The notes beneath the pieces are model-generated. The model saw only the letters and a program-made list of their open reading frames with translations. It was not told the origin of the DNA and did not search any database. The position numbers were made by a program, and so were the translations under genes. Below, piece after piece: positions 1 to 6,708 of a stretch of DNA of 9,622 nucleotides; the first letter of the stretch is position 1, and every line of letters begins with the position of its first letter. The stretch covers positions 1-9,622 of the forward strand of contig JALOTS010000056.1 of the NCBI GenBank assembly GCA_025457785.1, in the 5' to 3' direction. The stretch comes from Pontiellaceae bacterium. GTDB lineage: Bacteria > Verrucomicrobiota > Kiritimatiellia > Kiritimatiellales > Tichowtungiaceae.

Positions 1-1423
1 CAACCGCCTCCGGGTATCTGCCTGCATCGGCATAGGCCGCCGCCAGATTATTTTGAACTTCCGCCCGGCCCGGCTCAATGCGAAGAGATTCTTCAAAGTG
101 ACGAATCGCTTCGCCGGTCGAGCCGTCTATAAAAAGCACAACCCCCAGATTGCTTTGTGCGACCGCATTGTTTTTTGTGCAAAGGAGGGTGCGGGACCAG
201 AGCGTATGACTGTTTTTCCAGAAGCCGGTTTGCCGGCGGGCGGCCCCCGCAAGGCCGATAAGCAGAACCGCCGCCGCAATGGCGGTCAGGACACGCCTGC
301 GGCGGGTAACGGCCCAGTCTCCAGCAAGCCAGGCCAGAAGCAGGCATAATCCGATTTGCGGCAGGTAGGTATAGCGGTCAGCATACGCCTGTTTTCCGAC
401 TTGAAGAATTCCAATCACGGGAACCAGCATGCCGAGATACCAGAGCCAGCCCGTCAGCAGATAGGGCTTCTTCTGGCGGTTTTTGATCGCGAAAAAGGTG
501 ATTCCGGTCAACCCGGCGAGCGATCCCCCGACGGCCCAGCCGGAAAGCGCCTCGCCGGTGGCGGGATAAAGCACCGCCAGCCCGGACGGAAAAACAAACT
601 GCCTGATGTAAACGGCATAGGAGAGAACCGCATTCTCTATCCGCCAGCGGATCGGCAGCTCTTCAATCGAGAAAAGAGCCTGCTGCTGCGCCCGGATCGT
701 GATTGCGCAAAACACCGCAGATAGCAGAAACAGCGGAACTTTTTCAATGAACAGCCGGGAAATATCCCGTTTTGTTTTTGCCGCCTGAAACCGGTTCAGC
801 GGCCACCCGTCGAGCAGAAGAAGAACAAACGGAGCAGTCACCAGCATCGGCTTGGCGAGCAGCCCCAGTAAAAACAAAACGGCAACAGGCACATAACGTT
901 TGAGTGAAAAAGGGCGGCGGATATACCGCAGATAGGCACCGAGCATCAGCACAAAAAAAAACCCGCTCAACACATCCTTGCGCTCTGAAATCCAGGCGAC
1001 GGACTCTGCGCGCAACGGATGGATGGCAAACCATACGGCGGCAAACGCGCTGCGCCAGAGCGATCCCGTCATGGCCTGCAGCACCAGAAATAAAAGCGCT
1101 CCGGTGGCCGTGTGCAGCAGCAGATTGCCGAAATGGTGCCCCGCCGGATTGAGCGAGTACAACTGACAATCCAGCATATGCGAAAAAGAGGTGAGCGGAT
1201 GCCAGTTGGAGTTGTGAGGCTGCGTCAGAATCCGGCGCAGCCCCTCGGCCGTCACCCCGGCAGAAATAAGGGGATCGGCATAGACGTACCGATCATCATC
1301 GTAATTCACAAAATCAAAAGTCAGGATTTGGCTGAACACCCCCCAGCTCAACACCATCAGAAAAAAACAGACTCCGCACCTGATCCAGCAGGTTTTTTCT
1401 GTAATTTTCCAATGATTCGTCAT
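1..1423 (-). CDS. TMTC-like GT-C membrane glycosyltransferase with C-terminal TPRs (3' end outside window)
   Basis: An uninterrupted reading frame of 474 codons runs from ATG at 1423 to the left edge with no stop. A hydrophobic segment (about 15-35) is followed by a luminal-type loop with the acidic motif VNYDDDRYV (40-48), then NWHPLTSFSHMLDC (73-86), GHHFGNLLLH (95-104) and HPLRAESVAWISERKDVLS (135-153). Several membrane spans follow, then GWLWYLGMLVPVIGILQVG (325-343) and ADRYTYLP (348-355). From about 415 soluble TPR-type repeats begin (AVAQSNLGVVLFIDG, then a second repeat with NNLAAAYADAGRYPEAV). These motifs match the DUF1736/TMTC family, GT-C fold enzymes. Animal members O-mannosylate proteins from a lipid-linked sugar, and bacterial members are common in PVC phyla but mostly of unknown substrate. 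The DDD loop is the likely catalytic acidic site. No good Shine-Dalgarno precedes ATG 1423, but no other in-frame start lies upstream as far as about 1507. The family assignment is firm, the reaction is inferred. Confidence 0.9.
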   Translation of the reverse strand, partial: MTNHWKITEKTCWIRCGVCFFLMVLSWGVFSQILTFDFVNYDDDRYVYADPLISAGVTAEGLRRILTQPHNSNWHPLTSFSHMLDCQLYSLNPAGHHFGNLLLHTATGALLFLVLQAMTGSLWRSAFAAVWFAIHPLRAESVAWISERKDVLSGFFFVLMLGAYLRYIRRPFSLKRYVPVAVLFLLGLLAKPMLVTAPFVLLLLDGWPLNRFQAAKTKRDISRLFIEKVPLFLLSAVFCAITIRAQQQALFSIEELPIRWRIENAVLSYAVYIRQFVFPSGLAVLYPATGEALSGWAVGGSLAGLTGITFFAIKNRQKKPYLLTGWLWYLGMLVPVIGILQVGKQAYADRYTYLPQIGLCLLLAWLAGDWAVTRRRRVLTAIAAAVLLIGLAGAARRQTGFWKNSHTLWSRTLLCTKNNAVAQSNLGVVLFIDGSTGEAIRHFEESLRIEPGRAEVQNNLAAAYADAGRYPEAV

Positions 1424-1606
1424 ACGCGGCGCAGTGTCACAAAACCGATCACCCGTTTCGAGAAAAATCCGGCGGACGGTTTCCTGCCTGCGGAAAAACC
1501 TCCCTTGGTATGGCCGGGAAACGGGGGAAAAACCGGAGAGGATGCAGAAAGTTGTTTTTTCTGTTTCCCTATTGGTGAGGAATCGGTACTTTCTCCCTCC
1601 TCTACC

Positions 1607-1681
1607 GCGCCTGTAGTTCAATGGATAGAATGCTGGCCTCCGAAGCCGGTGATCTGGGTTCGACTCCCGGCAGGCGCACCA
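1607..1681 (+). tRNA. tRNA-Arg (anticodon CCG)
   Basis: A full cloverleaf can be drawn by eye. The acceptor stem is GCGCCTG (1607-1613) with CAGGCGC (1671-1677). The D stem is GTTC/GAAT around AATGGATA. The anticodon stem CTGGC/GCCGG carries the loop CTCCGAA, giving anticodon CCG, which reads the Arg codon CGG. The T arm is CTGGG-TTCGACT-CCCGG. The discriminator is A1678 and CCA is encoded (1679-1681). A weak possible -10 (TACTTT, 1587-1592) lies at a suitable distance upstream but has no good -35. Just after the CCA a 6-bp hairpin, GCTTAA/TTAAGC with a 5-nt loop (1683-1699), could mark the 3' trailer. Confidence 0.96.
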
Positions 1682-1782
1682 TGCTTAAAGGACTTAAGCC
1701 CTTCATCCGGAAAATCTGCTTTTTCGCGGCCCGCACGCGCAACGCAGATCATTTTTTAAAACCAACGGGAAAACCTTCAAAC

Positions 1783-1805
1783 AACCGCGGCTTTTTGCGG
1801 TTTTT
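1783..1805 (+). terminator. Terminator-like stem-loop downstream of tRNA-Arg
   Basis: AACCGC (1783-1788) pairs with GCGGTT (1797-1802) over an 8-nt loop (GGCTTTTT), and TTT continues to 1805. The T run after the stem is short, so this is a modest intrinsic terminator. It fits the end of the tRNA transcript, about 100 nt after the CCA. Confidence 0.45.
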
Positions 1806-1878
1806 GGCAACCCATGATCAAAGGTTGGCAAAGAGTGATTTGGTTATATCTCACAACATTGGTAGGATAAAGGATCGA

Positions 1879-1884
1879 TATAAT
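1879..1884 (+). promoter_or_regulatory. Candidate -10 box for the phosphoesterase gene
   Basis: A perfect TATAAT lies 39 nt upstream of the ATG at 1924. The best -35-like hexamer, TTGGTA (1859-1864), is only 14 nt away, and no TG extension precedes the box, so the -35 is poor. If used, transcription would begin near 1891 and leave a leader of about 33 nt. Confidence 0.35.
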
Positions 1885-1890
1885 TGTAAA

Positions 1891-1923
1891 ACACCCGAAT
1901 GTACGGTGTAAAAAAGAACGGGT
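1891..1923 (+). promoter_or_regulatory. Leader with two competing short hairpins, weak RBS
   Basis: ACACC (1891-1895) can pair with GGTGT (1905-1909), or alternatively ACCCG (1893-1897) can pair with CGGGT (1919-1923) directly before the ATG. The two pairings share bases and exclude each other. No real Shine-Dalgarno is present (the bases before the ATG read AAAGAACGGGT). The second pairing would bury the start region. A regulatory role is only a possibility, since 5-bp stems arise often by chance. Confidence 0.2.
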
Positions 1924-4770
1924 ATGAAAAATATGAAAACCACATTCAGTAAAATACAATTTACCAGGACAGCAATAGGCCTATGGATAGTCTTTTTATG
2001 CGGTCTTGGAAATACGGGCTGGTGCGGGAGGATTATTCGTCCGTGGCGCGCAACGACTTCCATTGTTAAAGCAGGGGAAAGTTTTGATGTCTGGTTTATC
2101 GCCGATGCCGGGCAGACCGTCACCAATGTTGTTTTAAACGGCCCGTACAACACAGTGAATCCGACGATGGCCGCGCCGGCAACAGGCACGTGGGTGTACG
2201 ATCCGATATCCACCAACACATACAATACGCGAATTACGGTGACCGTGCCTTCAAACGCTCCGGCGGACCGTTATGATCTTGTGCTGCAGACATCAGCCGG
2301 AGATGTGACCTCGGACGCTGCCGCCAAGGTGATCAGGGAGTACAAAGACGAGTATTACATCCTGCACATGTCGGATGTCCACCGCTGGCAGGGGGGGTAT
2401 GACCCGACGCAGTTGATGCGTAAGGTTTCCGCCATCATCGACATCGCCAATATTATCGATCCGGAAATGATCATTGAAACCGGCGATAACTATTATTGCT
2501 GGACGAGCAATGATGTCCAGACTGCGGCGAGAGCGAATCTTATTTTTGACGGGATGCCGACACTGAACATTAAGGGCGAACACGATGCCTTCGCCGCGAC
2601 ATTTATGCTCGCGGGCAATCATGACACACCGAACAAGGACATCACCAAAGATCCTGTAAACGTTGCCGCCGCCTATTTCAACAAATACTTCGGTCTTCAT
2701 ATTTATAACTTTACCTACGGCGAAGGCCGCTTCCTCTGCATTAATGATGCGTGGGGCGGCGGTGCGATTAATTATACCCTGCGGGCAACTGAAGCCAGAG
2801 CGTGGCTGGACTCCGTCGGATGGGGCAACTTTATCCTTGCGGCCGGGCACTGCAAGGGCAGCGGAATGGATCAGACCATCCTTAAAACTTCGCCTCATTT
2901 GGACATTATTCTGGCCGGGCACGAACATTCGGCTGGTGACAGCAATCCCTATCCAACCAACGGAATTAATCAATACGTGGCAAATTCTGTGCGGGAGGCA
3001 AATAAATTTGAGTTCAACCTGTTCAAGGTCGATGCCGTTAACGGGACATATGTGCCTGTCAGCGGGGCAAGCGCCCGTGTTCCCGTGATTCAAACCATGA
3101 ACAACTCAACGATCATCAGCAACTGGGCGGGCTGGATTCCCAATGTATCGCTTGCCTATTTGCAAACCAACAACGGGGCATTCTTAGAAAATACGGCCAC
3201 CATCAGTAATAAATACAATTTCCCTATTACCGGAGCGCGCGTGCGTTTTGTGATGCCTTTGGGGTGTTCATATGGAATTTCGCACGGCGTGATTGCGCAG
3301 GAGTTTGACGGGGATAACTTCCATATTGTGGATGTCCGCGTGGATTTGAGCGCCGCGAGCACAACAAGCGTGGACATTTTCAGCACGTCGGCGGCTGCCA
3401 ACAACGCACAGTTTATTTCACAGGATGTCCCCGACTCCCTCGAGCCCGGAGAAACCGCCGCCGTCAGCATTACCATGAAAAACACGGGGACCAATGTCTG
3501 GTCTGCAGCATCCGGACATCAGCTCGGCTCTCAAACCCCTCCGAACAATACCCTGTGGACCGGAACCAACCGGATTACGTTGTCTGAATCCGTTTCTCCG
3601 GGAGACAGCCATACCTTTGTCTTTGATATCACCGCCCCGGACACTCCGGGAAATTACAATTTTCAATGGAAAATGGTGGATGATGCCGAGCCGGATTCGG
3701 GCTGGTTCGGCCAGAGCACTCCGGCGGTTGCCATTCCTGTGGCGGAAGTGCTGCACCATGGAACGGTTCTTCTGGCGGTCGATCTGCATCAGAACAGTAC
3801 GGATCCGGTGCCCGTGACACCGCCCGGCTTTATCGGCTGGACCATCGGGGAGGTGGCGGCATTGAGCGCGGCGCCATCCATAACGACCAACGGATACACG
3901 GTCACGCTCGGTTCCGGTACGTCGGCGGCCTGCCTGACGACACCGGCGTTGCAAACCGGGATGAACTCCCGCTACCGGCTCGGTTACGTCACGAACGCCG
4001 GCGCATTTACTCAGGAAAGCATGATGCGCGAACGGGTCGGCTCTCTGGTCAACCCGATCGATCCTTCAACCGGAAACGGCACAGGAAACGGCCTTTACCT
4101 GAAGATTTCCGGGCTGGCATCGAACACACCCTATATCTTTCAGGCGTGGGGCGTTGACTCAACGGGAACCAATCCGGCCGCCACCCTGAAAAACGGCGAC
4201 AACTACGGATTTAATGCCACGGCGGAACCGGCGGGATATTCGAGTCTTCCGCTTGTCGGATTCTATACTGTATCGGGCAGTCCTTCCGTAATCATGGATA
4301 ACAACCAATACAGTGTCATGGGAACCATCACCTCTGATACCAACGGAACGATCGTTTATAAGCAGATCTCAACCATTGACCGCTCCATCATGAACGGGTT
4401 TATGCTGTCCACGGTTCCGGCACAGCCCTCCGGCTACGCGGCCTGGGCCGCGACTAACGGGATTACGGGCGGTCCAACAGACGATGACGACGGCGACGGG
4501 CTGAACAATTTCTCCGAATACGCGGTGCGCGAAAAACCGGCATTCATCAAATCGGGCGATACATTTGATTACATTTATCTGCAGCGGAATGATGATCCGA
4601 ACCTGATCTACAGCGTGGAAACGACGACAAACCTCCTTTCCGAAGTCTGGATAAATACCGGCGGCACCGCGCAAACCAACGTGATCGGCGGCTCATATGA
4701 CGAAATAACTCGCACGATCCCGCTGGATCATCCAATGGCTTATCTCCGGCTGAAGATTACCGGTCAGTAA
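1924..4770 (+). CDS. Exported multidomain calcineurin-like metallophosphoesterase
   Basis: A 948-residue protein with an N-terminal signal sequence (basic start, hydrophobic core about 16-30; cleavage site unclear, no proper lipobox). A beta-sandwich-like segment (about 45-137) precedes the catalytic domain (about 144-370), which has all the calcineurin-fold metal motifs: D151-x-H153, G187-D188, G231-N-H233-D, H309 in AAGHCKG, and G332-H333-E-H335. It should hydrolyse a phosphoester in the periplasm or at the surface with a two-metal centre; the substrate is unknown. Residues 493-605 resemble the NBR1-type Ig domain (W526, PG 559-560, W582, FG 595-596). Residues 610-830 form an unassigned beta-rich region. 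A D-rich calcium-loop motif (851-867, DDDDGDGLNN) leads to a C-terminal domain (about 875-948) ending MAYLRLKITGQ. A second ATG at 1933 is possible. The gene stands alone between terminators. Confidence 0.92.
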   Translation: MKNMKTTFSKIQFTRTAIGLWIVFLCGLGNTGWCGRIIRPWRATTSIVKAGESFDVWFIADAGQTVTNVVLNGPYNTVNPTMAAPATGTWVYDPISTNTYNTRITVTVPSNAPADRYDLVLQTSAGDVTSDAAAKVIREYKDEYYILHMSDVHRWQGGYDPTQLMRKVSAIIDIANIIDPEMIIETGDNYYCWTSNDVQTAARANLIFDGMPTLNIKGEHDAFAATFMLAGNHDTPNKDITKDPVNVAAAYFNKYFGLHIYNFTYGEGRFLCINDAWGGGAINYTLRATEARAWLDSVGWGNFILAAGHCKGSGMDQTILKTSPHLDIILAGHEHSAGDSNPYPTNGINQYVANSVREANKFEFNLFKVDAVNGTYVPVSGASARVPVIQTMNNSTIISNWAGWIPNVSLAYLQTNNGAFLENTATISNKYNFPITGARVRFVMPLGCSYGISHGVIAQEFDGDNFHIVDVRVDLSAASTTSVDIFSTSAAANNAQFISQDVPDSLEPGETAAVSITMKNTGTNVWSAASGHQLGSQTPPNNTLWTGTNRITLSESVSPGDSHTFVFDITAPDTPGNYNFQWKMVDDAEPDSGWFGQSTPAVAIPVAEVLHHGTVLLAVDLHQNSTDPVPVTPPGFIGWTIGEVAALSAAPSITTNGYTVTLGSGTSAACLTTPALQTGMNSRYRLGYVTNAGAFTQESMMRERVGSLVNPIDPSTGNGTGNGLYLKISGLASNTPYIFQAWGVDSTGTNPAATLKNGDNYGFNATAEPAGYSSLPLVGFYTVSGSPSVIMDNNQYSVMGTITSDTNGTIVYKQISTIDRSIMNGFMLSTVPAQPSGYAAWAATNGITGGPTDDDDGDGLNNFSEYAVREKPAFIKSGDTFDYIYLQRNDDPNLIYSVETTTNLLSEVWINTGGTAQTNVIGGSYDEITRTIPLDHPMAYLRLKITGQ

Positions 4771-4771
4771 G

Positions 4772-4803
4772 TTTATTTCCCGCCGGTTCGGCGGAGAAAT
4801 AAA
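4772..4803. terminator. Long hairpin terminator after the phosphoesterase gene
   Basis: TTTATTTC (4772-4779) plus CCGCCG (4780-4785) pair with CGGCGG (4789-4794) plus GAAATAAA (4796-4803). The loop is GTT and the only flaw is one unpaired A at 4795, giving 14 bp. It starts one base after the TAA stop. The lower stem is A/T-only apart from one pair, so the RNA ends in a U-containing tract on both strands, though without a long T run. It may act in both directions. Confidence 0.65.
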
Positions 4804-4814
4804 TTCAGAATAAA

Positions 4815-4935
4815 TTCCAAGGGCTGGAAAAAGCGAAGCGCAAATTTTCCAACGCCTGGAAACGATGGCCGGAGGCCCGCCGGATTTTTTTGGCGGACGG
4901 CGACGTAATGCATCTGGATTTCCAAACCCTGGAAA
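4815..4935. repeat. Three TTCCA-N5-TGGAA palindromes
   Basis: Copies lie at 4815-4829 (TTCCA-AGGGC-TGGAA), 4846-4862 (TTTCCA-ACGCC-TGGAAA) and 4919-4935 (TTTCCA-AACCC-TGGAAA). All have exactly 5 nt between the arms. The second and third are alike beyond the palindrome: CGATGGCCGG follows one and CAATGCTGGGCCGG the other. They could be short RNA hairpins, a binding site for a dimeric protein, or a dispersed genomic repeat. The third lies inside the radical SAM homology region. Confidence 0.6.
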
Positions 4936-5342
4936 CAATGCTGGGCCGGCTGAACTCAACGTTTAAACAACTGGCTCGTGTGAGTGTCTATGCCAACGGC
5001 GCGTCCATTCTCGCCAAAACAGAGGATGAACTGCACCGTCTGAAAAAATTTAAACTGCACACGCTCTATATGGGACTCGAAAGCGGTGATAACGAAAACG
5101 ACGCAGTGGCGGAAACACAGAAACTGATCCAGGGGCTGGAACTGGAACAGACTGTTTTCCGGGCGGATCATTCGTCAAACATCATACCGCTCGAAGGCCG
5201 CTTCCCGAAAGACAAGAACCGGCTGCTGACGCAGCTCGACGCGCTGCCCAGATCGGGACATCTCGATACAAAATCACCGGGCCGCCTCCCGTGGTCAATG
5301 TGGTTCCGGATTAACCGCAATCTTCAGGACGCAAGGCGGTAA
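4857..5342 (+). pseudogene. Radical SAM protein remnant, 5'-truncated and internally deleted
   Basis: The frame is open from 4803 to the TAA at 5340-5342. Recognisable family segments are WPEARRIFLADGDVMHL (from 4866), then LARVSVYANGASIL and LHTLYMGLESGD (ending near 5090), and then directly GLELEQTVFRADHSSN and IIPLEGRFPKDKNRLL (5135-5225). In intact COG1032-type radical SAM proteins the first block follows the CxxxCxxC cluster, and the block ending in ESGD is separated from the FRxxHxSN block by roughly 100 residues. Here the cysteine cluster is missing and those residues are gone in frame, with the junction near 5090-5110. Any product could not bind the [4Fe-4S] cluster. There is no convincing RBS: a TTG at 4890 has a GGAGG 14 nt away, too far. 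No frameshift is visible. I judge it a decaying fragment; translation as a short protein of unknown use is possible but less likely. Confidence 0.75.
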
Positions 5343-5408
5343 AACGGCAACCAAGACGAACCGAACTGCAGGAGACGGCGTTGCTGTTGCAAAGCACACT
5401 CACACCCC

Positions 5409-5885
5409 CTATCCAGGCATCCAGGCAGAAAACGGGTTGCGCGAAAGCGCGGCGTTGGTATAACGGGGATCAAAGGAAACCTCTTCGCCCAGCCAGTCCG
5501 GCTTGTTAAAGATCTGATTCTCGCTCTTCAGTTCAATTTCGGCGACAACAAGCCCCTGATTCGCCCCGGAAAATTCGTCGATTTCCCAGCGCAGTCCATT
5601 CTGAAACGATATATATCGTACTTTTGAAACGATTCCCCCCGTGCAAAAGTTCGCGAGCATGTATTCTGCGTCAGCCGCCGGAATTTCATACTCCAGTTCC
5701 GCTCGGGAAATCCCGCTGGCCGGCCCCTTCAGGGTAAGATATCCTTGATCTCCGATCACCCGGACGCGGACCGTCACCTCCCTGGAACCGGTAATATACC
5801 CCTGCCGGCACGCCCGCCCGCTGTCCGCCGATTCACGCCAGCCGTCGGAAACCACCAGGAATTTTCTTTCGATCTCCTGTTTCAT
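5409..5885 (-). CDS. CYTH domain / triphosphate tunnel metalloenzyme
   Basis: A 158-residue single-domain protein. It starts with the CYTH signature MKQEIERKFLV, where E4, E6 and K8 form the ExExK motif. The other charged residues lining the tunnel are present in order: R40 and R42 (VTVRVRV), K53 (LTLKG), E63/E65/E67 (RAELEYEIP), K88 and R90 (SKVRY), E101 and D103 (RWEIDEF), and E116 and E118 (VAEIELK). The ending EVSFDPRYTNAALSRNPF is typical of the small bacterial members. Such enzymes hydrolyse inorganic triphosphate or nucleoside/thiamine triphosphates with a divalent metal; some are class IV adenylate cyclases. The small bacterial type most resembles the triphosphatases, but substrate cannot be read from sequence. 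ATG 5885 is preferred over TTG 5891 because it sits well after an AAGGA and begins directly with the motif. It is cytoplasmic, monocistronic as seen, and divergent from pyrF. Confidence 0.92.
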   Translation of the reverse strand: MKQEIERKFLVVSDGWRESADSGRACRQGYITGSREVTVRVRVIGDQGYLTLKGPASGISRAELEYEIPAADAEYMLANFCTGGIVSKVRYISFQNGLRWEIDEFSGANQGLVVAEIELKSENQIFNKPDWLGEEVSFDPRYTNAALSRNPFSAWMPG

Positions 5886-5892
5886 AAACAAA

Positions 5893-5897
5893 TCCTT
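5893..5897 (-). promoter_or_regulatory. RBS fixing the CYTH gene start
   Basis: On the minus strand AAGGA (5897-5893) lies 7 nt before ATG 5885. The TTG at 5891 would be only 1 nt from it and so cannot be the start it serves. Confidence 0.6.
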
Positions 5898-5956
5898 GCT
5901 TTCATGTTCCTGTTCATGGATTTTTAGCGCAACTGATATTGAATGAAAGGAATTAA

Positions 5957-6652
5957 ATGAAACCTGCGTTGATTGTTGCTCTCGATGTTCCCTCTGTGAA
6001 CGAGATGGAAGCGGTTCTAAACCGGCTCCCCGACTCCATCGAATGGTACAAAATCGGTCTCGAACTGTTTTGCGCCGAGGGCCCGGCCATCCTGAATCCG
6101 TTAAAAAAACGGAATAAAAAAATCTTTCTGGATCTCAAGCTTCACGACATCCCCCGCACGGTCGCCAATGCGGTGAAAACCGCCGCCAGCCACGGAGTCC
6201 AGTTGATGACTGTTCATGCCATCGGCGGACGGGCGATGCTGGAAGCCGCCGCCGAGGCCGCGCGCGAATGCGCAAATCCGCCCAAACTGGTTGCCGTAAC
6301 CACCCTGACCAGCCTTTCGCAGGAGGATTTTATCGATCTGGGAATCGGGCGCAGTTTATCGGATCAGGCGTTGTCTCTGGGCGAACTGGCCGTCTCTTCA
6401 GGAATTGACGGCCTGGTCACCAGCGCACATGAGGCGGGCGCACTGCGAAAAAAATTCCCCGGCGCACTGCTGGTTACACCGGGAATCCGAATGCCGGAAG
6501 GTGACATCGGAGACCAGAAACGGGTTGCGACACCAGCGTTTGCAGTACAGCAGGGGGCCACACATCTGGTCGTGGGGCGCCCGATTCTTCAGGCCGCCGA
6601 TCCGGCATCCGCAACCGCCGCCATTTTCTCAGACATGAAAAACGCCCCGTGA
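5957..6652 (+). CDS. pyrF: Orotidine-5'-phosphate decarboxylase
   Basis: A 231-residue protein of normal length for the bacterial enzyme, which converts OMP to UMP in the last step of de novo pyrimidine synthesis in the cytoplasm. The TIM-barrel motifs are complete: ALD (D10) and YKIG (K32) at the phosphoribosyl/orotate site, the catalytic block FLDLKLHDIPRTV with D59, K61 and D64, TPGIR (174-178), GDQKRVATP (185-193) and the phosphate-binding VVGRPI (205-210). The start is supported by AAAGGA (5946-5951), 5 nt before the ATG. It stands alone, divergent from the CYTH gene with 71 nt between the starts; I see no convincing promoter there. Its last codons and stop are part of a terminator hairpin. 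Confidence 0.97.
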   Translation: MKPALIVALDVPSVNEMEAVLNRLPDSIEWYKIGLELFCAEGPAILNPLKKRNKKIFLDLKLHDIPRTVANAVKTAASHGVQLMTVHAIGGRAMLEAAAEAARECANPPKLVAVTTLTSLSQEDFIDLGIGRSLSDQALSLGELAVSSGIDGLVTSAHEAGALRKKFPGALLVTPGIRMPEGDIGDQKRVATPAFAVQQGATHLVVGRPILQAADPASATAAIFSDMKNAP

Positions 6653-6668
6653 ATCCGGAGCGTTTTTT
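6638..6668. terminator. Bidirectional terminator overlapping the pyrF stop codon
   Basis: AAAAACGC (6638-6645) pairs with GCGTTTTT (6660-6667), and inside it CCG (6647-6649) pairs with CGG (6656-6658), with one C/A mismatch between the two blocks. The loop TGAATC contains the pyrF stop TGA (6650-6652). A run of six T (6663-6668) follows on the plus strand and five T on the minus strand, so it can end both pyrF and the convergent ribbon-helix-helix gene. Confidence 0.8.
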
Positions 6669-6708
6669 CAGGATATTTTCATAAGAAAGATCCGCAGACC
6701 GCTGACAT

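Noticed and set aside
53..1169. Several open frames of 60-141 codons on both strands inside the TMTC-like gene, and one crossing 1112-1759 over the tRNA
   Set aside because: All overlap the uninterrupted minus-strand GT-C/TPR frame or the tRNA and have no family features.
1607..1681. tRNA-Arg as an integration site for a mobile element
   Set aside because: No second copy of the tRNA 3' end, no integrase and no phage-like genes occur in the window.
1804..1831. Direct repeat of TTGGCAA (1804-1810 and 1825-1831) as a possible sigma-54 or operator site
   Set aside because: No correctly spaced GC element follows for sigma-54, and a 7-bp repeat in AT-rich DNA is weak evidence.
1621..1911. 96-codon plus-strand frame starting inside the tRNA-Arg
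   Set aside because: Its first residues are simply the tRNA read as codons, and the remainder covers the terminator-like stem.
2293..3954. Open frames antisense to or overlapping the phosphoesterase (2293-3093 minus, 3418-3954 minus, 2663-3088 plus)
   Set aside because: They overlap the catalytic and Ig domains of a gene with clear motifs and show no recognisable protein features of their own.
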